Source of the DNA: Arcicella aquatica
GTDB lineage: Bacteria; Bacteroidota; Bacteroidia; Cytophagales; Spirosomataceae
Direction of reading: 5' to 3'
Length of the DNA stretch: 64,000 nucleotides
Assembly: GCF_034928825.1 (NCBI RefSeq)
Contig: NZ_JAYFUL010000013.1
Location: 85,091-149,090 of the forward strand
Made by a program: the position numbers and the translations under genes. Shown one piece after another: positions 28,005-36,051 of the stretch. Under the pieces are notes generated by a model. It saw only the letters and a list, made by a program, of their open reading frames with translations. It did no database searches and was not told the DNA's origin. The stretch's first letter is position 1; every line of letters begins with the position of its first letter.

Positions 28005-29549
28005 CTATTGTTTATCCCACCAAACTCGGGTTAATAAATCATCCACCCCTTGTCTTTGTACTGCTTCGTTATATGAAGCTCTGTTAAGCGTCTGCTCTAA
28101 AACAGGGTACAAGAATCGACGGAATATTTTACCACCAGTAGCATTACCTGGATATACGTTTGGTGTCAAAGCTGGATAACCCGTACGACGGTAGTTGTTA
28201 TATACTTCCTGAGCATCAGGGAAAAGGCCTACCCAAACTTCATTGTAAATCTGTTCAATTTGAGTAGCTACTGAACCAGTAGTCTTTAAAGCATGAGCCG
28301 CCACATAACTATCAATACGAGTTCTGTCAATAACGTTGGTTGTCCCACTAATCAAATCCCACTGTCTCATCGATGCACGAATACCAGCTTCGTATAAACT
28401 AGTAGCCGTTTCGGCACTATACCAACCTCTTAAAGCAGCTTCTGCCAATAAGAAATTAGATTCTGCTGCCGTAAACAACAATAGAGGAGCATCTACTTTT
28501 AATACTGTTGTTTGCTTTGGTTCTGAATAAGTAACAAAATCAGAAGGCTTGGTTCCATTAATCGTAGCAGGCATACCTTTCTGAATACTTTCATCTGAAC
28601 TAGCAGTTCCATTTACATATACTACAGAAAGCACTCCTAAGCGTGGGTCGTTATTAGCTTTTAATGAATTGATAAATACCTGCTGATATTTACCCCCTTC
28701 AGTATTGTTCACACCATCAGCACGTAAATAATTATCATTCAGCAATTGCCATGCCACTGGGTTTTTATTGATGTTCTGTCCCCCAGAAGTATAGCTCACT
28801 TTGGCAATGTCTGCATAGTCTCTGATTACACCACCAGCAACGGCTTTAGTCACCCAGCTTTGTGCACCTGCTGCATCTACTTTTGTCAAACGCATACCCA
28901 AACGTAACATCAACGAATAGGCAAACTTTTTCCATTGAGTAACATTTCCTTGGTAAATCAAATCAGAGTTACCGAAAGTAGTAGTATTAGAAGTTGTCAA
29001 GGCCGTAGCTGCCGCCTCCAATTCTTTCAACATATCTGCATAAACAGTACTCTGAGCATCATATTTAGGCTGAAATACAGAAAGATTATAGCCTTGTCCT
29101 GCTTGTGAATAAGGAATATCACCATACAAATCGGTAAGGCGACTGAAGCAATATACTCGCCAAATACGCGCTGTTGCATACAGATTTACCTTTGTAGGGT
29201 CATCTTTTACTGCTTTAATTACCTCCCCAATTTCATTAATTTGGTTTGGATAAGAGTTCGTAAATACGCCCCCTGTAGCATTCACTTGTGATGCTACATA
29301 CTTAGATCCAAAACCTTCTACGTCATTATAGCTGGTAGTATATTGCATCAACCCAAATAAAAGGCTACCCTTATTTCCACTATTGGCTGCGCCATCATAC
29401 AGGGCTTTGCTAAATATATAGGGAGTAGTAGGGACGGATACCGCATTGGGATTGGTATTGATTTCAGCGAAATCTCCATCGCAGGATGTAAGAAACATGC
29501 TACATGCTGCGAGTAAAGGGAATGTATATCTTGAAAATAACTGTTTCAT
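28005..29549 (-). CDS. SusD-like nutrient-binding outer membrane lipoprotein
   Basis: 514 residues with a lipoprotein signal; the lipobox is LTSC with Cys23 as the lipidated residue. DFAEINTNPNAV follows, then the helical TPR-like body typical of the SusD/RagB group (SusD-like_2 type). ESNFLLAEAALRGW (about 365) and NYRRTGYPALTP (about 460) are usual features. SusD proteins sit on the cell surface as a lid over the SusC barrel and bind glycans. It lies 14 bp after susC on the same strand and is surely co-transcribed. Confidence 0.92.
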   Translation of the reverse strand: MKQLFSRYTFPLLAACSMFLTSCDGDFAEINTNPNAVSVPTTPYIFSKALYDGAANSGNKGSLLFGLMQYTTSYNDVEGFGSKYVASQVNATGGVFTNSYPNQINEIGEVIKAVKDDPTKVNLYATARIWRVYCFSRLTDLYGDIPYSQAGQGYNLSVFQPKYDAQSTVYADMLKELEAAATALTTSNTTTFGNSDLIYQGNVTQWKKFAYSLMLRLGMRLTKVDAAGAQSWVTKAVAGGVIRDYADIAKVSYTSGGQNINKNPVAWQLLNDNYLRADGVNNTEGGKYQQVFINSLKANNDPRLGVLSVVYVNGTASSDESIQKGMPATINGTKPSDFVTYSEPKQTTVLKVDAPLLLFTAAESNFLLAEAALRGWYSAETATSLYEAGIRASMRQWDLISGTTNVIDRTRIDSYVAAHALKTTGSVATQIEQIYNEVWVGLFPDAQEVYNNYRRTGYPALTPNVYPGNATGGKIFRRFLYPVLEQTLNRASYNEAVQRQGVDDLLTRVWWDKQ

Positions 29550-29563
29550 TGTCTTGCTTTTTG

Positions 29564-32500
29564 TTAGAATTTCAAATTCAGGTTCAAACCGTATGAACGA
29601 GTACGAGGTAAGCCAACTGACTCGATACCTTGTGCTGCACCATTGGTCAAGCTTTGCTCTGGATCAAAATTGTCTGTTTTCTTATACAAAATCAGGAGGT
29701 TACGTCCTACTAATGATACGCTTGCCGACTGGATACCTAATGCTTTCAAGAAACCAGCAGGTAGGCGGTAAGAAATAATAATCTGACGTAGTTTCACAAA
29801 ACTTGCATCATGCACAAATAATTCAGTATATCTGTTTAAGTTATTATAGTATGCACTACGCAAATTAGCCACAGGTACTGTATAAGAATAGGCATCTCCG
29901 TTGGCAGTAACACCGCTTAATGCTAAACCATTTTCACGACCTGGTAAGGTAGATTTCAACAATCCTAGACGAGTAGCATATACTTCCATTACTGAGAAGA
30001 TACTACTACCAAACTTACCATCAACTAATACATCTAATGAGAAGTTTTTGTATTTGAATGAGTTCGTTAAACCCATTGTGTAAGGAGGAACACCATTGCC
30101 CAAAAACTGGTTGTTATCAGTTTGTAGAGGTAGGTTAGAGTTGGTATCATAAATAATTCTTCCCGCAGCGTCTGTCTTTTTACGGTATCCATAAATTCCC
30201 CCAAAAGGCATGCCTACTTGGTTGTTAATGAATGCGTTACCATTGGCAGAGTTTCCGATTGAAAAGGTACTGATACCATCCGCTAGCTTTAATACTTCGC
30301 TTTTGTTATAAGCAAAGTTGAAGCTCGTATTCCATGAGAAATTAGCAGATTTAATAGGAGTGCCTTCTATTAACAATTCTATCCCTTTGTTACTTAATTC
30401 ACCTGAATTTAAAATAGCACTTGTATAACCTGATGCTCCTGAAATAGGCACACTTACAATATCATTTGATGATTTTTTGTCATATAAAGCGGCATCAAAA
30501 TTTAAACGTCCTCCAAACAAGCGAGTACTTAATCCTAATTCAATCGTAGTAGAAGTGAACGGTTTTAATTCTGCATTAGTAATCGAAGTAGAGCTTACAT
30601 TTTGTAATGGCACTGAGCTTGCACTTGGAACATTGCTATAAGCTAAGTTGATTGTATAAGGGTCAGGACCGCCCCCACCTACTTGTGCCCATGAACCACG
30701 CAATTTTACTTGATCAAATGCCTGTGGCATTCTTATCACATCTGATAAAATCAAACTTGTTCCAACACTTGGATAGAAGATATTATTGTTTTTAGGACTT
30801 AGTGTTGAAAACCAATCCTGACGGCCAGTCAGTGTTAAAAACCAGATTCCTTTATAATCTAAATCTGCTGAACCAAATACCGAATTTGTTTTAATATTAC
30901 TAGAAACTGGAGTAGCGGTTGACGTTGACAAGTTTGAATAACTATAGAAATAAGGGATAGTGTAGCCCTGTCCATAGAAGTCAAATTGATTATTTGTAAA
31001 CTGACGGGTATTACCCCCTGCTAACACTGATAATCCAATTGTTTCTGCAAATTTGGTATTATAGGCAGCCGTAATCATGCTGTTGGTTTCTGATACATCC
31101 GATTTGATGCCATCGTACTGACCTTGAGGGATATACTGCCCACCTGTTGGCTGAATACTCGTGAAATTATAACTATAAAAATCGCGCGTAGTAGTACCTT
31201 TTATCGTCAGGTTTTTTAATATATCATAAGAAATTGAGGCTTGACCAATAAAGCGATCTTTAGTATCTGTTTCTTTAAATTTATTGATAAAGAAGTAACC
31301 ATTCGTTACAATGCCTGCATCGTTCCAGAAAATCTCGTTCCCATTTGCATCATATCCTGGGTTTAACCAACGTACATCCACAGTATTAGCTACTTCGTAA
31401 GGCATCCAGTTAGGGTTACCCAAAGCATCCCCTGCAATTGGTCTATTGTTACCTTTCTCAAGATTATACTGTACTACTGCTTCTGCTCTAAGACGGTCAC
31501 TTAGTTTAGCTGAAATATTTAAGTTAGCGGTTTTACGGTTGTAAGTATTAGAAGGTAATATCCCTTTCGCATCCATATCTGCTAAAGAAAGACGATATAA
31601 AATTGCGTCGTTACCGCCAGAAAAAGCAATAGAGTTGGTGAAAGTAGTTCCTGTCTGATAAAAATTCTTCAAGTTATCCTTTTGGGCTACATACGGGTGA
31701 GTTTTACCATCAGCGGCTACATAATCAGTAGAGCCATCAATTTTTGAACCAAACGAACGACGACCTGTTCCTTGTGCTTGTGCCAATGTTGTTGGTTTTA
31801 CACCACCATCGCCTTGTCCGTATTCATATTGGAAATCTGGGAATACAGAGATATTTTCCATAGAATATGTACCGTTGTATTCTACACCAATTCCTTTTTG
31901 TTGCTTCCCTTTTTTTGTCGTAATCAAGATTACCCCATTAGCACCACGTGAACCATACAAGGCAGCGGCAGCTCCACCTTTCAATACTGTCATTGATTCA
32001 ATATCATCTGGATTGATGGCAGCAATACCATCTCCTCGGTCTGTTCCAGCTTTAGTTCCTAAGCCGTTAGGTAATGAACTTCCACCGGGAACACTGTTAT
32101 CTATTGGCATCCCATTGATTACGTATAGCGGTTGGCTATTGCCTGTCAATGAACCATTACCACGAATAACCACACGACTGGAACCACCAGGGCCAGTAGA
32201 TAGACCAGTAGCATTTACCCCAGCTATTTTACCTGTTAAACCATTGGCTACGTTGTTCTCACGTGCTTGTGTGAATTCTGAACCATTTATTTCTGATACT
32301 GAGTAAGCAAGCGCACGTTTGTCTTTCTTTACACCCAAGGCTGTTACAACAATCTCTCCAAGTTGCTGAACACTTTCTTTTAAAGTAACTGAAACAGAAG
32401 TTTGTCCTGCTGAAAGAGTCACCTCAAATGTTTCAAAACCCACGCTACTTACTACTAACGTAATATTTTTAGTTGCGATGTTATCTGGCAAGTTCAGTTT

Positions 32501-32764
32501 GAAATTTCCTTCTGCATCTGTACTTGTACCAACTCTTGGATTTTCTTTGATAAAAACCGCAGCACCAATCACTGGACTTGCATCTTTTGCAGAAATAACT
32601 TTTCCCCCTATTTCCTTAACTACACTCTTTTCTGATGGTTTCCGAAGATAAGTAACGGTATTTTTATTCACATTAGCATGCGAATAGCCACTTATTGCTA
32701 AACTTCCAATAAGAGAAAGCCATAAGAAGCGTTGAGGGCTTTTTAATAGTCTAATTTTTTTCAT
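29564..32764 (-). CDS. SusC/RagA-type TonB-dependent outer membrane transporter
   Basis: 1066 residues from Met at 32764, where the signal peptide starts; the longer frame from 32809 adds a poor leader. After about residue 45 comes a carboxypeptidase D-regulatory-like domain (GGKVISAKDASPVIGA), then the plug with VTALGVKKDKRALAYSV and LYGSRGANGVILITTKKG, then the barrel ending RSYGLNLNLKF. It imports oligosaccharides using the TonB system together with SusD. Regulated by the adjacent divergent DeoR gene, as judged from the shared intergenic region with repeated TTGCA boxes. Confidence 0.93.
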   Translation of the reverse strand: MKKIRLLKSPQRFLWLSLIGSLAISGYSHANVNKNTVTYLRKPSEKSVVKEIGGKVISAKDASPVIGAAVFIKENPRVGTSTDAEGNFKLNLPDNIATKNITLVVSSVGFETFEVTLSAGQTSVSVTLKESVQQLGEIVVTALGVKKDKRALAYSVSEINGSEFTQARENNVANGLTGKIAGVNATGLSTGPGGSSRVVIRGNGSLTGNSQPLYVINGMPIDNSVPGGSSLPNGLGTKAGTDRGDGIAAINPDDIESMTVLKGGAAAALYGSRGANGVILITTKKGKQQKGIGVEYNGTYSMENISVFPDFQYEYGQGDGGVKPTTLAQAQGTGRRSFGSKIDGSTDYVAADGKTHPYVAQKDNLKNFYQTGTTFTNSIAFSGGNDAILYRLSLADMDAKGILPSNTYNRKTANLNISAKLSDRLRAEAVVQYNLEKGNNRPIAGDALGNPNWMPYEVANTVDVRWLNPGYDANGNEIFWNDAGIVTNGYFFINKFKETDTKDRFIGQASISYDILKNLTIKGTTTRDFYSYNFTSIQPTGGQYIPQGQYDGIKSDVSETNSMITAAYNTKFAETIGLSVLAGGNTRQFTNNQFDFYGQGYTIPYFYSYSNLSTSTATPVSSNIKTNSVFGSADLDYKGIWFLTLTGRQDWFSTLSPKNNNIFYPSVGTSLILSDVIRMPQAFDQVKLRGSWAQVGGGGPDPYTINLAYSNVPSASSVPLQNVSSTSITNAELKPFTSTTIELGLSTRLFGGRLNFDAALYDKKSSNDIVSVPISGASGYTSAILNSGELSNKGIELLIEGTPIKSANFSWNTSFNFAYNKSEVLKLADGISTFSIGNSANGNAFINNQVGMPFGGIYGYRKKTDAAGRIIYDTNSNLPLQTDNNQFLGNGVPPYTMGLTNSFKYKNFSLDVLVDGKFGSSIFSVMEVYATRLGLLKSTLPGRENGLALSGVTANGDAYSYTVPVANLRSAYYNNLNRYTELFVHDASFVKLRQIIISYRLPAGFLKALGIQSASVSLVGRNLLILYKKTDNFDPEQSLTNGAAQGIESVGLPRTRSYGLNLNLKF

Positions 32765-32795
32765 GCTTAAAAGTTTTTTATGGTAAATTGGATTC

Positions 32796-32968
32796 TGCAA
32801 TAACTGCAAACAAATATTGCACTTATTGCAACAAACATATAAATTTTTTGCACACGAAAAACAAATTGTTAAAAAAATAATAACAAATTGTAATAAAAAT
32901 GAGTATTTTTTCTTAAAAATTGCAAATTTTGCAATATAATTTACAATGAAACCTTCTGTTAATTTGCA
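32796..32968. promoter_or_regulatory. Array of TTGCA/TGCAA boxes in the susC-deoR control region
   Basis: Seven TTGCA or TGCAA words lie at 32796-32800, 32805-32809, 32817-32821, 32826-32831, 32920-32925, 32929-32934 and 32964-32968. The pair at 32919-32935 forms a perfect 8+1+8 palindrome ATTGCAAATTTTGCAAT; 32817-32831 is TTGCA-N5-TGCAA. Two clusters result: one just downstream of the susC -7 element and one upstream of the deoR -7 element. This is what repressor operators look like; DeoR binding is inference. Confidence 0.6.
32832..32865 (-). promoter_or_regulatory. Promoter of susC-susD
   Basis: On the minus strand TATGTTTG (32839-32832) fits TAnnTTTG, with TTTG (32865-32862) 22 bp upstream. 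Transcription would start near 32825, inside the cluster of TGCAA boxes at 32796-32831. Confidence 0.6.
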
Positions 32969-32977
32969 GTTTTTTTA

Positions 32978-32985
32978 TACCTTTG
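32978..32985 (+). promoter_or_regulatory. Candidate -7 element of the DeoR gene
   Basis: TACCTTTG fits TAnnTTTG and lies 34 bp before the DeoR start. No exact TTG at proper spacing is seen. A TTGCA box at 32964-32968 lies just upstream, so autoregulation is possible. Confidence 0.5.
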
Positions 32986-33019
32986 TTATATTCAATTTGA
33001 TAAAATTTTAATAATTATA

Positions 33020-33778
33020 ATGTCGATTAACTTATTAAAGAAAGAACGTAAAGATTTGATTTTAAAGGAAATCAATGTTCATACAAGAATATCTTTAGGA
33101 GAATTAGTAGAAGCGTTGAGTGTATCTGAAGACACCATTCGAAGAGATATTAATGAATTAGCAGAAGAGGGCGAAATTATCAAGATTAGAGGCGGGGCTA
33201 TGTCAAAGGCTTATCACCACTCATCTAATCTGAAAGAAACGTATGCCCATAGTCATAAAGTAGAAATCGGACAAAAAGCATTTTCTTTATTGAAAGAAGG
33301 AATGTTAGTGCTGATTGGGGGGGGTACTACTATCCGAGAATTTGTAAAACTAATTCCAGAAGATTTTACGGCTACCTTCATGACAGTCAATCCTTTAACG
33401 GCTGTTGAATTATTGGACAAGCCCAATATCGAAATTATTTTGATTGGTGGACAGGTATCAAGATACAGTCAAATGTCTATTGGTGGAGAAGTACATCACC
33501 GACTTTCAGAAATGAAAGCAGATTTATGTATTTTGGGAACAAATGCTCTTGATGCACAAGGAGGCGTAACTGACTCTGACTGGGAAACAGTACAAGTAAA
33601 GAAGGCGATGATGAAGGCATCAGATAAAGTAGCGGTATTGGCAATTTCAGAGAAATTAAACTCTGTCATGAAAATGAAAGTAGCCGACCTACAAGAAATC
33701 GACTACTTAATTACTGAATTGCCTGCCAATTCTCCAGAATTATCTGCTTATCAAAATAGCAAATTGCAAGTGATATAA
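33020..33778 (+). CDS. DeoR-family transcriptional regulator
   Basis: 252 residues. The N-terminal winged helix has LGELVEALSVSEDTIRRDINELAEEG (about 26-51, cited across the recognition helix) and KIRGGAM, the classic DeoR signature. The C-terminal sugar-phosphate-sensing domain includes LIGGGTTIREF (about 97-107), LIGGQVSR and CILGTNALDAQGGVTDSD (about 173-190). Members respond to phosphorylated sugars. It is divergent from susCD and near the permease and NagB-LmbE genes, which suggests control of amino-sugar uptake by a sugar phosphate. Confidence 0.92.
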   Translation: MSINLLKKERKDLILKEINVHTRISLGELVEALSVSEDTIRRDINELAEEGEIIKIRGGAMSKAYHHSSNLKETYAHSHKVEIGQKAFSLLKEGMLVLIGGGTTIREFVKLIPEDFTATFMTVNPLTAVELLDKPNIEIILIGGQVSRYSQMSIGGEVHHRLSEMKADLCILGTNALDAQGGVTDSDWETVQVKKAMMKASDKVAVLAISEKLNSVMKMKVADLQEIDYLITELPANSPELSAYQNSKLQVI

Positions 33779-33780
33779 TT

Positions 33781-33898
33781 GTGAATGAGTGATTGAGTGA
33801 GTTGTGATTGAGTGATTAAAAAAAGTTGAAAATAAATGAACTTGGGGAACTTACTTTCTGTGAATCGCCTTCCCAATCACTAAATCACTAAATCACAC
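33781..33898. repeat. Repeat element A (inverted partner of element B)
   Basis: It starts 2 bp after the DeoR stop codon and reaches the stop codon of the convergent DUF983 gene. It has an outer array of GAGTGATT-like units on the left, a core GGGAACTTACTTTCTGTG...CGCCTTCCC (33845-33874), and TAAATCAC units on the right. The left units are complementary to the right units, so it can fold as one long hairpin. The core is about 90% identical to the reverse complement of element B. Confidence 0.75.
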
Positions 33899-34306
33899 CT
33901 ATCTAATCTCTGGTTTATATTTTACAAAGCCGAAGAGGTGTAAAAATACAGATCTCGACATTCTGAAATTAAAAGGTACTGAAATAAGCGATACTACTGT
34001 GATGGGTACGATATAGCCCATAATCGGAGGGTCATTAAAAAACCAATATAATACTACTCCCAACACGATTAATATTAATATGGAAAACCCATAGCTTACA
34101 AACATCGCTCCATACCAAAAGCCTGGTTCTACTTCGTAACGTAAATTACAAACAGGACAATTTGTATGCATTTCATCAAACTTATCTACGCGTAAGAATG
34201 AATATTTAAACATTTTACCTTCTCTACATTGTGGACATCTTTGTTCTACAATGGCTTCAAATTTAGAACGCTCTCTATCTAATTTTAAGGTCTGATACTG
34301 GCTCAT
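33899..34306 (-). CDS. DUF983 membrane protein with zinc-ribbon motif
   Basis: 135 residues. An N-terminal CPQC and, 30 residues on, CPVC form a four-cysteine zinc-ribbon-like site (about 24-57). Two TM segments follow (about 67-88 and 95-113). This is the DUF983 layout; the family has no firmly assigned role. The gene is isolated, lying between two inverted repeat elements (33781-33898 and 34434-34604), and does not belong to the sugar genes around it by any sign I can see. Confidence 0.85.
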   Translation of the reverse strand: MSQYQTLKLDRERSKFEAIVEQRCPQCREGKMFKYSFLRVDKFDEMHTNCPVCNLRYEVEPGFWYGAMFVSYGFSILILIVLGVVLYWFFNDPPIMGYIVPITVVSLISVPFNFRMSRSVFLHLFGFVKYKPEIR

Positions 34307-34433
34307 AACTTTATTGTTTAATTACCTTTAAATGATTTTTATCATTTAATAATCATACAACAAAGCTACTACCGAGCCATCCAATCTAATGGTATTTAAT
34401 AAGCAGCCTATAGGACTTTTTACTTATTTTAGT

Positions 34434-34604
34434 TGTGAGTTAGTGATTTAGTGATTTAGTGATTTAGTGATTTAGTGATTTAGTGATTGGGAAGGCGATT
34501 CACAAAAGTAAGTTCCCGAAAATTTATTTATTTTTCATTTTTTTTAATCACTCAATCAAAACTCACTAAATCACTCATTGTAAACACTCACTAAATCACT
34601 AAAT
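34434..34604. repeat. Repeat element B with 8-bp tandem array
   Basis: It begins with GTGAGTTA followed by five GTGATTTA units and a partial one (34436-34489), continues into the core GGGAAGGCGATTCACAAAAG (from 34489) and ends with ATCACT/CTCACTAA-type units to 34604, five bp before the permease stop codon. Core and flanks are the inverse of element A. Like A it can fold back on itself. The remaining part of the 34307-34608 gap holds nothing else recognisable. Confidence 0.75.
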
Positions 34605-34608
34605 ATCT

Positions 34609-35859
34609 CTACCACGTTTGTTTTTTATGTCCAATCGTTGCGAAGTATAGTATGTATAAATAGCAAGGAATCAATATCAAATAAGCTTGTTGAACACCCA
34701 CAGACTCGGCTATTTTTCCGTAGAAAAATGGCAAAATAGCACCGCCACCAATACCCATAATCAATAGAGCCGAACCAAATTCAGTCTTTTTACCCAAGCC
34801 TTTAATCGCTAAAGGAAAAATAGCTGGCCACATTAAAGAATTAGCCAAACCCAACAATGCTACAAAAGCAACAGAGGTAAAACCAGCCGTAAAGATGATG
34901 CCGATAGTAAATAGTACGCCAATAATACCACAATACATCAAGGCTTTATTTTGTGGAATATATTTCGGAATGGCCACAATACCTACGAAATAACCAACCA
35001 GCATAGCAACCAACGTTAGTGAAGTAAAGTTCTTAGAAACATCTAAGCTAATTCCTAATGAACTTCCGTATTGCCCTATGGTGTCTCCAGCAATTACTTC
35101 AACGCCTACACAACAAAAAATTGCTAAAATTCCTAATACCAAATTTACATGTTGGAATATACTTTTTCCACTTGCATCTTGAACAGCTTCGCTTTCATCC
35201 TTGCTTGTGTCAATTTCTGGCAAACTAGATTTATAAATCATAAATGCCAAAAGCAATAATGCAATAGCCATTACGATATAAGGCACGATAACACGTCCAG
35301 CCAATTCGTTTAATAATATTTCTTTTTCACTGGCAAGGCTAGTTTTTAACTGATTTTCAATGTCGCTTGCACCATCTAAAATAATTGCTCCTAAAATCAG
35401 CGGACTCAAAGCTCCTGCAATCTTATTACAAACGCCCATGATACTAATGCGTTGTGCCGCACTCTCAATCGGGCCTAAAATACTAATGTATGGATTGGAT
35501 GCAGTTTGTAACAAAGAAATCCCTGCTCCTTGAATAAATAATCCTGTAAGAAATAATGCAAATGAACGACTCTGAGCAGCAGGTACAAATACAACAGCAC
35601 CTATCGCCATTATTACCAACCCCAAAGCCATGCCATTTTTAAAGCCTACTTTTGTTAAAATAAAAGACGATGGTATCGCTAAAAAAACATAGGCAATATA
35701 AAAAGCAAAGGTTACTAAAAGCGCCTCGGCATATTCAAGTTCACAAGCAATTTTAAGAAATGGGATAAGGGTTCCGTTGAGCCAAGTGATAAAACCAAAG
35801 ATGAAAAACAACATCCCGATGATAACAATGGGCGATAAAAAAGATTTATTTTTAGTCAT
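34609..35859 (-). CDS. Sugar MFS permease (FucP/NagP-like)
   Basis: 416 residues from Met at 35859 (MTKNKSFLSP); the longer frame to 35949 lacks support. Twelve hydrophobic segments. FFIFGFITWLNGTLIPFLK (about 17-35) and FLTGLFIQGAGISLLQTASNPY (in parts, about 102-123) are diagnostic for the fucose/glucose-galactose/GlcNAc proton symporter group. It lies 192 bp downstream of the NagB-LmbE gene on the same strand, so N-acetylglucosamine is the likely substrate, with fucose or hexoses possible. Acts in the inner membrane. Confidence 0.88.
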   Translation of the reverse strand: MTKNKSFLSPIVIIGMLFFIFGFITWLNGTLIPFLKIACELEYAEALLVTFAFYIAYVFLAIPSSFILTKVGFKNGMALGLVIMAIGAVVFVPAAQSRSFALFLTGLFIQGAGISLLQTASNPYISILGPIESAAQRISIMGVCNKIAGALSPLILGAIILDGASDIENQLKTSLASEKEILLNELAGRVIVPYIVMAIALLLLAFMIYKSSLPEIDTSKDESEAVQDASGKSIFQHVNLVLGILAIFCCVGVEVIAGDTIGQYGSSLGISLDVSKNFTSLTLVAMLVGYFVGIVAIPKYIPQNKALMYCGIIGVLFTIGIIFTAGFTSVAFVALLGLANSLMWPAIFPLAIKGLGKKTEFGSALLIMGIGGGAILPFFYGKIAESVGVQQAYLILIPCYLYILYFATIGHKKQTW

Positions 35860-36051
35860 AATGGTGGTTGGTTTGGGGCAAAATGTATAAATAAAGTACG
35901 TTGAAGGCAATGTTGAAAGGCACATATTAAATAAATTCACTACAGGCATAGCCCGTAGTGAATTCTAATGTTCAAGCATTATTAATATATAACCAGTTCT
36001 AACTAAATACTTGTTGTTTTGATTGATACTTAGGAAATACTCACCCTAAAA

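Noticed and set aside
34436..34489. GTGATTTA tandem array as a possible CRISPR
   Set aside because: The unit is 8 bp with no spacers and no cas genes are near; it is a simple tandem array inside a repeat element.
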